Shown here: positions 44,590-54,233 of the stretch, one piece after another
Numbering within the stretch: position 1 is the first letter of the stretch
Layout of the letters: each line of letters starts with the position of its first letter
Assembly (NCBI GenBank): GCA_905221615.1
Contig: CAJNDT010002824.1
Coordinates: 302,501-366,500, forward strand
Reading direction: 5' to 3'
Length of the DNA: 64,000 nucleotides
From: Symbiodinium sp. CCMP2592
Lineage: Eukaryota > Sar > Dinophyceae > Suessiales > Symbiodiniaceae
Position numbers and translations under genes: made by a program
Notes under the pieces: model-generated
Databases searched by the model: none
The model's input: only the letters and a program-made list of their open reading frames with translations
What the model was told of the DNA's origin: nothing

Positions 44590-45200
44590 CTTTGCGTGCA
44601 CAACCGCTCAAGAGCGACCTTGTGTAGAAGCCGGCAATGCACCTTGTGCATTGGCTCCTCAGTGGGACGCTATGGCCCGAAACGAAACGAACTCAAACTA
44701 AGACTCAGACTCAGGAACGAGGGATTTCACCCGATGGTTCAGGCATCGTGCCGACAGCACCAAGCATGCCTACTGATGCGACCGGACCAAAGCCCCAAGC
44801 GTCACACCAAAAGTCAGTAAACGTATACTTCGAATGCAGGAGCCGCCTGATACTGTTCAAGAAGAGGCTGGCAGGCTTCAACATGTATGCAATTTGGGTT
44901 CTTTCTGTACAGAGCATAAACAGCATCGTAGACTACACGAGGAGGCTATTTACTGAGTCGATCGCTCACCAATCAGTCCATCACTCCACAGCTCACTGAA
45001 GGACTCATCGCAGAGAAGTCCCGTGACACCATATAAGAGCAGCAGGAGACAATGACCCGGACAAGAGCCCTGCCATCGGACCAAACAATGACCTCAGCAC
45101 TCACATGAAACAGCCGAATGCCATCCACTGGTGCTCACATCGCTCCGCAGAGGTAGCATTGCCAGGTTTTGCCGCGAGCACCTGAAAAGCTGCATATGTA
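44590..45200. other. No gene recognised
   Basis: No coding signal or repeat was recognised in this stretch on either strand. Confidence 0.4.
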
Positions 45201-45205
45201 CAATC

Positions 45206-45693
45206 CTAATCCGGAGTGTTATCTGCTGCAAATCCTGAGTCACGAAGATGGGCCAAATCCTCCACGCACAGCTTGTGTACATTTCGGACGTGGAAGGCTA
45301 TCAGGGTTAAGCGACAACCAGCCCATGGATATGTAGCATGTCTGTCCATCGGATTGAACAGAGTCGGCGTGCTTGTGTCCAAAACATGGCCCGCCTCGCC
45401 CTCTGCTTCTAAGCACGTACCGCCCTCAGGATGCTGGAGCCACAGGCCGCCTCCCTGACCCGCGAGCAGGGAATTACCATGTTCATTGAATGTCTGGCGT
45501 TGAACGAATCCCGGTGCGGCGGAGAGGCTATGTTCCTCGCCAGAATGCAAGAGCTGAACTTGAAGTCCGGTGCCACCGCTGCCACTATGTCCGCCAGAAG
45601 CCTACTGGTAACCGGATACTGGCGCAGATTGCGCATGAGTCCGCCATGTGGACCCCTTGCCCAAGCTCCGGTGACGAAAGACTTGGGACGCAT
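45206..45693 (-). pseudogene. Free-standing 2OG-Fe(II) oxygenase-like domain, frameshifted
   Basis: Two overlapping minus-strand frames together read through one domain: a GAWARGPHGGL start, SSCILARNIASPPHRD, MNMVIPCSR, then in the next frame GGLWLQHPEGG, FNPMDRHATYPWAGCRLTL and LAHLRDSGF. HRD and the later RHAT fit an H-x-D...H iron site, and an Arg nine residues after the second His fits a 2-oxoglutarate contact. The same order and spacing occur in the copia polyprotein at residues 1960-2120. The frame changes near 45450-45480, consistent with a one-base loss, so this copy is probably dead. It follows the 385-codon ORF on the same strand. Confidence 0.6.
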
Positions 45694-45778
45694 CCCGGGT
45701 CAGAGGAAAGTGAAGCCTGCTGCCATCGAGAGATGATGCCGATACCCTGGACTTTGAATGCTCCACGGGGTGGTCCTC

Positions 45779-46936
45779 TCATCCTGAGTTTAGCATGCTC
45801 CTCAGGCGCGGCCCAGCGGGTGGTACTGTCAGGCTGAGGTGTTGGGCTTCAGCTGCGTACGGTTCCACTGCAGCAGCCACCCCGGCGTACTGCATCCCAT
45901 GGACCAATGTATAGACCGCGCGTGCGTTGTCTTCAGTGTTATCAAGTGCACAGCGTGTCACGGCACCTTGAGCTCCTGACGCGAGCTGGGGATGCATGCC
46001 TGCGCACTCTGTTTCCTCACCAGCCCCCACGTTGAAAACGGAATGCCCTGTTGTCTTCTTGACGGTGAAGCTATCGACACCACAGTTGGTGGACGCAACT
46101 GCGGTCCTCGACAACAGTTCAGCCAACGATCCTGCACTTGTCCCAGGAGCCAGCCTTTCAGCAGGTGCGGTAGCTAGCGCCCCTGTCCTCATGAACAAAT
46201 GTTCTGGGGTCGTACCCATGGCTGTCCCGAAGAATTGCTTCATCTGGATGAACGAAAGCATTGCACTCTGCCTTCCAGTCCCCATCAGCGACCCGATGCG
46301 GTCGAGAGAGATTGCAAGTCTCCCAGCAGGGAGGTCAGTCAGGCGGGTCGAGTAAGCGTCAATCTCCCTGTTCAGGAATGCCAGCATGTCCGGGAATTCC
46401 ACACGGTAGATCGGCAAGGTTGTCCAGGAGCCACCCGTCTGGTTCCATGCCTTGATGGCCCTCGTGACAATCGGGAAGCCCAGAGTATTTGCGACTGCAT
46501 CAATCCTCGCGCCCCAGACGTCGGTCGTTGGCCCCATTCCGGGTGCAGGCACGCTCGTGGTTGCACCGTTGGAGTCATTGAACGTGACCGAGTTCCCAAG
46601 GTACTGAATCACGAACGGTTGCGCAGCTGTTGGCTTCTGCCTGCTCAGAACCGCCAACAACCTCGCTTTCCAACGTGTGTAGGCGGCTACGCCCGTGATG
46701 TTTGCGGTCAGCACAACCTGCATCGTTGCAAAGTGCAGGGTGGGTAGCTGGTCAGGGGCATCACACTTCCCAAGCACCAGGTACTGACGTGTGCCGCTAG
46801 TCACAACCATGTCCGAAGGCCTCCCGTTCACAATTGTGTTGGCAGTGTTTATCCCTGTGAAATACGCTGCTCCAGCTGCCGCAGGAGGTGCCAGTGTGGA
46901 TCCGTCCACTTGGTGGCTGAAATAGCCAGGAGTCAA
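45779..46936 (-). CDS. Unrecognised intact 385-codon ORF
   Basis: Long uninterrupted minus-strand frame with even, soluble-protein composition: Ala, Thr and Gly rich, few Cys, no membrane segment and no low complexity. I do not recognise the family. The frame has no ATG at its 5' end. It opens at a stop inside the 3' end of the U6-like sequence, with TTG at 46936 and a first in-frame Met about 43 residues in. The coding portion was therefore probably truncated at its 5' end, or joined to U6 by template switching. The frameshifted oxygenase-like domain follows 86 bp downstream. Possible sources are a retroelement structural protein or an integrated RNA-virus capsid; neither is shown. Confidence 0.55.
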   Translation of the reverse strand: MTPGYFSHQVDGSTLAPPAAAGAAYFTGINTANTIVNGRPSDMVVTSGTRQYLVLGKCDAPDQLPTLHFATMQVVLTANITGVAAYTRWKARLLAVLSRQKPTAAQPFVIQYLGNSVTFNDSNGATTSVPAPGMGPTTDVWGARIDAVANTLGFPIVTRAIKAWNQTGGSWTTLPIYRVEFPDMLAFLNREIDAYSTRLTDLPAGRLAISLDRIGSLMGTGRQSAMLSFIQMKQFFGTAMGTTPEHLFMRTGALATAPAERLAPGTSAGSLAELLSRTAVASTNCGVDSFTVKKTTGHSVFNVGAGEETECAGMHPQLASGAQGAVTRCALDNTEDNARAVYTLVHGMQYAGVAAAVEPYAAEAQHLSLTVPPAGPRLRSMLNSG

Positions 46937-46949
46937 GGCACCACCTAGT

Positions 46950-46988
46950 CACTTCTCGATTTGCGCGTGTCATCCTTGCGCAAGGGCC

Positions 46989-47020
<32 letters not shown>

Positions 47021-47042
47021 TCGGATGATCCCCGAAGGGAAT
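46950..47042 (-). ncRNA. U6: U6 spliceosomal snRNA-like sequence (probably a chimeric retrocopy)
   Basis: The minus strand begins ATTCCCTTCGGGGAT, which can form the 5' hairpin. It continues through CCGATAAAATTGGAACG, the ACAGAGA box, TTAGCATGG (AGC triad), GCGCAAGGATGACACGC and AAATCGAGAAGTG. Sequence and order match plant/protist U6 almost throughout. The usual final bases and the terminal T run are missing. After AAGTG it runs straight into the 385-codon ORF, and its 5' end abuts a trinucleotide array. The missing terminator argues against a working Pol III gene. Confidence 0.88.
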
Positions 47043-47066
47043 CCTACTACTACTACTACCACCACC

Positions 47067-47108
<42 letters not shown>

Positions 47109-47395
47109 GCTACTAGTATGACTACTAGTATGACAACTAGCACTAGTAGTGGGTACTAACACTGCGAGTACCACTATTAGCACTAGTAATCATGCTAGCA
47201 CGAGCACCAGTAATCGTCGCTGTAGTAGCCTACTAGTGGCATTAGTAATCATACTAGTACTAGTCCCAGTAATCGTCGTAGTAGTAGTAATAATAATGAT
47301 AGTAGTAGTCGTCGTCGTAGAAGCAGTAGCCATCGTAGAAGTCGTCGCACTAGCACCAGACCAGTAGCAGCAGTAGTAGTGCTAGGTCGTCGTCG
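47043..47395. repeat. ACT/ACC array changing to AGT/GTC sense
   Basis: ACT and ACC triplets (47043-47110), then a transition rich in ACTAGT and ACTAGC palindromes (47110-47270), then AGT/GTC/AGC triplets (47275-47375). This is the same reversal of sense seen at 43950-44585. It marks the left part of segment C copy 2. Confidence 0.9.
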
Positions 47396-47439
47396 TGGTT
47401 GCTGTACCATGTGTAGTATATGTAGTGTGTGTGCGGGGA

Positions 47440-48490
47440 AAACCAAAAGCTTAATCCTACTGCCGAAAATGGCTACACCCGAAGATCGTCAAGCCGTAAA
47501 CGGATGTCAGTAAATCCAACCGACATGCTTCGTTGCCAAACCCTAAACATTCAAAGAAGATGGTGGCTGGCTAACCGCAAACTTTGAAAGGAGATGCTGA
47601 TTGACAGCCCAAACCCCTAAAAGGAACAGATGCTGGCCAATCCCAACAAGATGTTGTTTGGAAAACCCTGAACCCTGCACGGAAACCCAAATCACCAAAA
47701 GGAGATGTAGGTTGGCAACTTCCCCTCAAACTCCGGCAAAGAAGATGCTGGCTGGCTAACCCAAGGCCCTAGAAGGAAATTTGGTTGTCAGACCCTACAC
47801 CCTAGAAGCAAACCAAAACCATACAAGGGCATTTTTGGCTGGCAAACTACGCCCCGTAACAGGAGATGTTGGTTGACAAGCCCTAGACACCGCTTCATTC
47901 AGGGTGTGGGGTTTGTCATGCCAACCAACGTTTTCGAGTTTGCCGTTTTCCCACCTCAAACCCAACCATTTCCTTTAGGGTTGGGGCTTGGCCAGCCAGT
48001 ACTATCTACTTTTAAGGTGCAGTTTGCCAACCAGCGTCTCCTTTCAGTCCCCTCGTAGGGTTCAGGGATTGCTTGGGGGTTTACGGTTTGACAACTAACA
48101 TCTTTTGTTACGGTTTGGGGTTTGTCAACCTGCATTCTCCGTTTAGGGTTCGGGGTAATTAGGGTACCTAATGTCTTTTGTCCGCTGGCTCCAAGCCCGA
48201 AACAAGATGCTGGCTGCCAAACTCTCAAGGACAGGTTGGCTGGAAAGCCCCAAACCCAAAAAGCACATGGCAGTCGGCGTTGCAAGCGATGTTGGTTGGC
48301 AAACCCTAAACCCGAAAAAGTGAGGGGGCCAAAACCCTAACAGGCAAGATTGGTTTGGCAATCCCTACACCCTGAAAGGAAACCCTCAATCTGAAAAGGA
48401 GATGGTGGTTGGTTGACAGACCTCGACCGTAAGACTTAGGGTTGAGGGCTCTGACGATCGGCAAACCCTCAAGTTCAAAAAAAGTGGCAA
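47440..48490. repeat. Degenerate telomere-like minisatellite (segment C, copy 2)
   Basis: Same building words as 21680-22740 (AAACCCTAAA-like core, GATGTTGGTTGGCAA). From about 47885 to 48180 the words appear in reverse-complement orientation (TTAGGGTT, GGTTTG), so the block holds an internal inversion. Confidence 0.8.
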
Positions 48491-48619
48491 ACCTTATTGA
48501 CAGAGAGAGAGAGAGGGAGGGAGATAGAGGGAGACTTTTGAGTCACAGACATAACATAACGTGCAACAACAGCAGTAGCTGCCAGCTGAATCAAAGGAGT
48601 CAAGCTGCACCTTTCCGAT

Positions 48620-49233
48620 TGTCATGCACTCCAGTCCAGCCCTTTAGTCTTCAAATCTGCCCATAACGCCCGAGAAAGCTCCTCGAGAAAGCCGTTTTGA
48701 GTCGGATCTGGATCTGCGATCAAGCTCAGGATGGTGCCGCTGTTGAGCAGCTCGGAGACCTCTCGGCTTCCAAGAGCTCTGTGCCAGAAGCTCAAGCAAT
48801 CCTCTCGAAGCCACGTCCTATCGCAAGCCTCGGCCACCATCCGCGCGCCCCAGAGCGACAGCACCTGCCAAGTCTTTTGTGAATGAGGCCTCACGCTCCC
48901 TATCCGAAGTGTCGGGCTTGAGCTGGGCACCATGAGATGTGTAAGTCCAAGGGCGTGCTGTTTCAAGCACAGGTCCAGCGCGTCTTTCTGCACCAGGTCG
49001 TCCTGCGTCGCACGCACCGAGGAATGCGGAAAGCACCAGTATACTGGTGCATCCGAGCCGATCTCTGATGCGACGGCCGCCTTCGAGAGAGGAGCCGGCG
49101 GATCGTGATCAAGAGCATGCCGTATCGCCTCGCACGCGATACTGACTGCCCGTTCCGCCTTTCTCTCTTGCAGCTCTCCTCCCGAAAAGTTCGCTAAAGC
49201 CTGAAATTTCGTAATGTATGGAGTTGAAAACAA
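48620..49233 (-). CDS. Unrecognised gene, 3' exons
   Basis: Minus-strand open stretch with good coding character. It starts SGGELQERKAERAVSIACEA, continues AAVASEIGSDAPVYWCFPH and KDALDLCLKQHALGLTHLM (about 48920-49195), then a second block with REDCLSFWHRALGSREVSEL and a PTQNGFLEELSRALW end (about 48625-48850). The change in character near 48915 suggests an intron. No domain is recognised. The terminal exon was partly copied to 22880-22982. Confidence 0.5.
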
Positions 49234-49239
49234 GAATTG

Positions 49240-50200
49240 GGAACTTCAGTACTGCATACTCGTAAAAAGCACAAACTAAAGTACCATAACTGGACGCCCA
49301 AACGGGACAACGCAAGCATCTCACAGCCGCGATATCCTGCGGATCCTTGCGGCCCTGCGATGCTCTGCCTCCATCTTGTCAGCGATGCCACTGCTGAAGG
49401 GAGCTGCCAACCCATCCACCGTGGTGAAGTACAAATGATATGTCCTTGGCGAGCTTTGCATCTGCTCATGCACACTGAGCGGCTGGGGGTCTGCAGAAAG
49501 TCAGGTCGAGGAGCAAGCCAAACTGCAGAATCAGCGAAGCTGTGTGAAGCCTGGGACAGCTCTGCACAGCTTCGGGCTCGAATGCACACGAACTCTCCCT
49601 TGACGCCAGAAGCGCCAAGCGGCCACAACACCAAGACCAGTTGTAGAACCTCGCACACTGCAGAGTTCGGCACTCAGCAGTCTTTGACCAAATGTGATAT
49701 TCTTCAACACACAACAAAATTTCGACATGCGCAGCTCAAGCTGTGGTCAGGCTGCTTCATGTGTCGTGTCCTCCACACAGCAGGCGCGGAGAGCTCTGCT
49801 CTTGCTGTCAACACGGGCAGTTGCACTGACTACAATCTTTGCGCGTGCATTGAGACCGTCCTCCGTGTAGAGGGTATCTGAAAAGATCTGATCTCGGGTG
49901 CGCACCTCGGTCGCAGAACACTCGATAAATGTCATCTTCCCGCATGTGAGCAGTTCGTTGGGCTGGTGTCGCAGTGTCCGCGTCTTCAACCCAGCTTGTC
50001 GTCGTTACTGACCCCAGCAGTCCAAAGAGACTTCGGCGTAGAGGAAGGCTTTGGGCGTGAGCATTTTGCTCACTCGATGCTCTGTGGCTCATGTTTTCTA
50101 CCCGGACATTCTGACAACGGCTATTGCAAAGAGGCGATGCCATCACACTGAGACCACGCTCGCTGATTCTACGTACCTCTCAGGCCCTTACTCGCCTTGT
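49240..50200 (-). other. Possible further exons of the same gene
   Basis: A minus-strand segment near 49520-49680 (VLQLVLVLWPLGASGVKGEF) and one near 49830-50000 (AHMREDDIYRVFCDRG) look coding, but no splice junctions could be fixed. Confidence 0.3.
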
Positions 50201-50220
50201 GCTTCCGTTGCAGACCCAGA

Positions 50221-50667
50221 CTAGTGTTGGGACCTAACACCCCATGTAGCCCTACATCGCAGGAGCCGGGGCTCGCAAGTCAGCTGAGGTGCCAAAGCCA
50301 GGATGAGGCCATCGCCAGTGTTTTGCTGCATCTGAAAAGTGGACACTCGCTCCTGCACCTGCGAATCTGCGCTGCCCACAAGTAACAGATGAAGACACGA
50401 GCCGAAGAGAATACGGTGCAGATTGCATGCAGATTGCCATCGAGCGGCCAGACTCCAAAGCCTCCGCATGGACTTCTTCTTCACACCCGCACCGGGTGCC
50501 GCCGACGAAGTGTCTGAAGTTACACTCCTGATCCGATGAGCCGCTGTGCTGAAGTCCGATTCAGCCTTCACAGCTTCGAGCTCCGGATATTCAGTCGTCT
50601 CATGCTTCGGGTTGTTCTGGATATCTGCATCCGACTCTGTCACCAAGAGCGGCCGGATGCTTGACAT
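50221..50667 (-). CDS. Unrecognised protein, putative first coding exon
   Basis: Starts MSSIRPLLVTESDADIQN, continues with an acidic Ser/Thr-rich segment, a basic patch (VKKKSMRRLW) and a short hydrophobic stretch (ILFGSCLHLLLVGSA). The composition suits the cytoplasmic N-terminus of a membrane protein. It may belong to the gene ending near 48620. Its end at 50221 may lie inside an intron. Confidence 0.4.
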   Translation of the reverse strand: MSSIRPLLVTESDADIQNNPKHETTEYPELEAVKAESDFSTAAHRIRSVTSDTSSAAPGAGVKKKSMRRLWSLAARWQSACNLHRILFGSCLHLLLVGSADSQVQERVSTFQMQQNTGDGLILALAPQLTCEPRLLRCRATWGVRSQH

Positions 50668-50669
50668 GG

Positions 50670-51611
50670 CGGAGCAGCAGTGTTCTAAGGCCTAAGTCCT
50701 AAGTGATCTGAACTTCATGCCGTGCTGCTGAAACTGGGATGCTGCAGATCGAGGCCCTTTATATCTATCATCGTGGATCATGACCAGCCCCGGATAGATA
50801 CGACGGCTGTCCTTGCATGTGTCGCAGCTTTATCAATTGCAACTTCGCCTGCATCCATCAATGGGACCCTTAGGCATCCCAAACATACGAGGCAGTCGTG
50901 TCAGCTTGGGGCCAGAGTGCCGGAAGTCGGAACTCACGAACAGTTTGGTTCTGAACCTGCACCGGAAGTGCCCGGCAACTTTCGCAAGCCCGCGAAGCAA
51001 CCCTTCGCCGTTGCTTTTTACGCGCGTCAGTGCGCACTTCTGGCATCGTCGGCAAACTAGGCAGCTGCATTGCAAATTGAAAGACAATCGAAAGCAGCTG
51101 CAGGAAAAAGGGGAGACAAGTCCACCGGTATGTCTCGTGCACATTAACTGGAATCGAAGGCAGCGACTTTTCCGTTCATGCAGCCTGCCGCGACCAACAG
51201 GTGCCTCAGGTTTGAACTTTCGCGCAGTCAGGTCTGCTGCCCCTGGTGTTTCTCAAAACAAATCGGGTCCAGGCCCCTTCCCAGTCTCTGTGCAGTGCAG
51301 CGAGGTGATGGGGGAGCCCAGCGTCCAGGAAGCTACGGCCTGCTCGAGACAGGATGGTCTCCGAAGGACGTCGACCAAAACCCGCCTTGGGCTTGTAATC
51401 CTGCCCGTCAGCAAAACATCGGGTGTCGTACCTTCTTGCTGCTTCCTCTTACGAGTGCGTATGGATCGTACTGTGCGCAGGGTCACTGCATTAGCTCGCC
51501 GCCAATGCCAGCAAAAAGCATGGGACTTGTCCAGTTCAGCACCGTGACCTGCTGCGACACCCTCGTTCTTTCCACGGCAGGTAAAGAGAGTTATTTGGTA
51601 CAGAGCTGTTG
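50670..51611. other. No recognised gene
   Basis: Open plus-strand stretches occur but show no domain or coding signature. This is the left flank of the tyrosine-recombinase element. Confidence 0.35.
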
Positions 51612-51768
51612 AACAACCGTCGCACTCTGCCCGACGTTGAACCAAAACTGAGCACTACGACGAATGCAGCTGTTCTTTTTCGTCGTGTGGTAGCAGCGCT
51701 GTATCACGCCGTTCGGCGAAGAAACAGGCTGGAACGACGAGCCGGTGCCGGGGCGCATTCTGCACCCG
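51612..51768 (-). repeat. Split direct repeat B2 (157 bp)
   Basis: Identical by eye to 51904-52060, at an offset of exactly 292 bp. It forms the 3' terminus of the element. Confidence 0.95.
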
Positions 51769-51820
51769 GCCCGCTGTCTTCGCCTTCCGCCGAAACGGAT
51801 CAAAGGGCGGTGAAGGTGGG

Positions 51821-51903
51821 TAAAAATCAAAAGCTTCGTCGAGCCAGAGTGCTGCCGACGTTCGTCGTTTACGGTTGTTACTGCACACACACGTGTGTTT
51901 CAC
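51821..51903 (-). repeat. Split direct repeat A2 (83 bp)
   Basis: Identical by eye to 60746-60828. It adjoins B1 with no gap. Confidence 0.95.
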
Positions 51904-52060
51904 AACAACCGTCGCACTCTGCCCGACGTTGAACCAAAACTGAGCACTACGACGAATGCAGCTGTTCTTTTTCGTCGTGTGGTAGCAGCGCTGTATCACG
52001 CCGTTCGGCGAAGAAACAGGCTGGAACGACGAGCCGGTGCCGGGGCGCATTCTGCACCCG
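51904..52060 (-). repeat. Split direct repeat B1 (157 bp)
   Basis: Identical to B2. It follows the RT/RNase H frame. Confidence 0.95.
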
Positions 52061-52092
52061 CCGAGCGCACCGACTCTCCACCTCGCGCCGGC

Positions 52093-54233
52093 TCAGATGT
52101 GGAGGCCGTTGGCCAGTTCCAGGAGGTGGTCCGCCGCCTCCGTCGTGGCATATTCAAGGTCCTGCGCCGACCTGGCGAAGATCGAGAGGATCTCGTCGGT
52201 TGGCGTGGCAACCCTGTGCCATCCCTCGGCCGTCGCCCTGCTGAAGTCGGCTCTGGATACTGCGTCGGCGACGTTGGCCTTGGAGGGGACCCGCTCGAAC
52301 TCGACGAACCAACCTTGGTGCGCCGCAAGCGTCCAGAAGGCCGAGATCATGCCGTTCACCGCCGGGTCTTTTCCGTAACCTTTGGTGAGTGCTGCCTGCC
52401 CGGCGGTATTGTCGATGAAGGCGACGATGGCCGGCGGTAGCCTGGCGCCGAAGGTCACGAAGGCGACGAGCTGGGCCAGCACTTCTAGCATATAGATGTA
52501 TGCCTTCCTCGTCGAGAAGAGCTTGACGAACCATTCCGGCGCCACGCCGTGATCGAAGAAGACCTGGTCGCCGATTCGCAGCACATAGCCCCAGCCGTTC
52601 GGCGCCTTCTTCGACGGTCGCACCCCCTGGGGTACGTGGCCCGCCTTGTGCTTGACCTCGCCGTCGGTGAAGAAGGCGTCGGCGTACAAGACCGCCACCT
52701 CTAGATCCTTGGCGTCGAAGGGGATGAACCTGGGGCGGATCGTCGGCAGGATCCTCGCCAATGACCGTAGTGCCGCTGTGAGGCCGTCGGACAAGGAATC
52801 CGCCGTCCACGCCGCTGTGTCGGCTGCCCTGGCGTACACTGCCTTCGTCGCGGCCTTCGCGACGGAGCCGAAGGCCGCTTGTGTCAGGAACGACACTCTC
52901 CCGGCGAGTTTGGCTGCCTCGGCGGGGGACAGGCTGTCCTGGTCGAGTGCCCGGCGAATCTGTGCCATGATCTTCTCGACTCTAATCTCCGTCGGTTTGA
53001 GGGTCACTCCTTGTGCGTCGACCTGGAACTCAACTCCCTGTACGACGTGGCTCTTCGCCGGGCGCTGTGCCTTCGAGGCCTTGGTGAGGAAGCCCAGCGC
53101 CGTGAAGAAGTCCTGAAAGGAGACCATCGCCGACTCGCCGAGCAAGGCGTCGTCAAGTCGTCCACGTAGTGACCCGTCGCCAGGAGCAGCAGGCCTCTCA
53201 GCAACTGCTGGAGGGCGTCGGCTCCTCGATTAAAGTTCCAAACCGACGCTGTGGCCCCAAAGTTCATGGCCAGGTGGTACCAGAAGGTCACGTCGTGCTT
53301 CGTCGAGAGGAAGGTGCCGCACTCCGCCGGCCGCCGAACTGGCCATTGGCGATAGGCGTTGAGCAGGTCGTTGCCGAACACCACGACGTCGGGGGTGTCC
53401 TCTACCATGCGTCTTGCCAGGTCGACGAAGCTGCCGATGAAGTGGTGCGTCGGGACGTCGTCCACCGCCACCGTCGCATTGTGTCCGCTGCGTCGCCAAT
53501 CTTCGGCGCGTCGGACTTTCAGGTCGCCTTTCTCGTCGGTTTGGCACACCGGAAAAGAGCCCGCCAAGAAGTGCTCGCCGGGCGGCGGTTCCGCCAAGGT
53601 GTCGGCCTCGGTCTGGTCGGGGACCGCCGTGGCCCTGACGTGAAGCCATGATGGCGCCGTCGTCGGGCCAATGACTCTGCCCAGCTTCTTCTCGGCGATG
53701 AGTTCCTGAAGCAACTGATCGGCGAATTCGCCGCCATCGTGCTGGGCCACCTTGCGGCGGACGTACTCGGCGTTGGTCCGGCGGAAGGTCTCCATGTTCG
53801 TCGGATTTGTGTAACGTCCGTCGTCTCTCTTCCTCCAGCCTGGACCCGGTCGGATGTCGCCGATCATCTGGAAGCCCTCCGTCATGTCCTGCGCGAGGGC
53901 GTCGAGGTCGGGGTAGTCGACGAGGCGAAGCAGGTCCAAGAAGACCAGGACCTGTGTCGGCGCTGGTTTGTCCGGCGTCGAGTAAGTGGCCCGGACCCAG
54001 GATGATCTTGCGGCGAGCCACTCTTGGGTTTCGTCGGTTGCGTCTTTGATCATGGTGCGGACCTCGTCGACCACCTCTCGTCGTATCCTGACCAGCTCAT
54101 GGCGCCAAGTGCGCCGTATTAGCAGGAGTCGCTCCCACGCCGGTTCCAAGGGGGCGTCGGTTGCCAAGGGATGTGCCATGGTCCAGGACGCCGTCCAGTG
54201 CTCCTGTTCGTCGAGGTCCTGGATGTCGGCCAC
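52093..54233 (-). pseudogene. DIRS-type reverse transcriptase / RNase H, one frameshift
   Basis: The first frame (54233 to about 53165) holds the RT fingers and palm: GNDLLNAYRQWPVRR, an FWYHLAMNFGATASVWNFNR segment and GHYVDDL, with the catalytic Asp pair. Straight after YVDD the frame is lost and resumes in 53145-52093 (FQDFFTALGFLTKASK...). Adding one base in the GACTTGAC sequence at about 53160 would restore register. The second frame carries the RT thumb and RNase H: YADAFF, LEVLAQLVAF, FIDNTAGQAAL and NVADAVSR, giving the D-E-D-D set. The start overlaps the methyltransferase frame by 137 bp. Confidence 0.85.
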
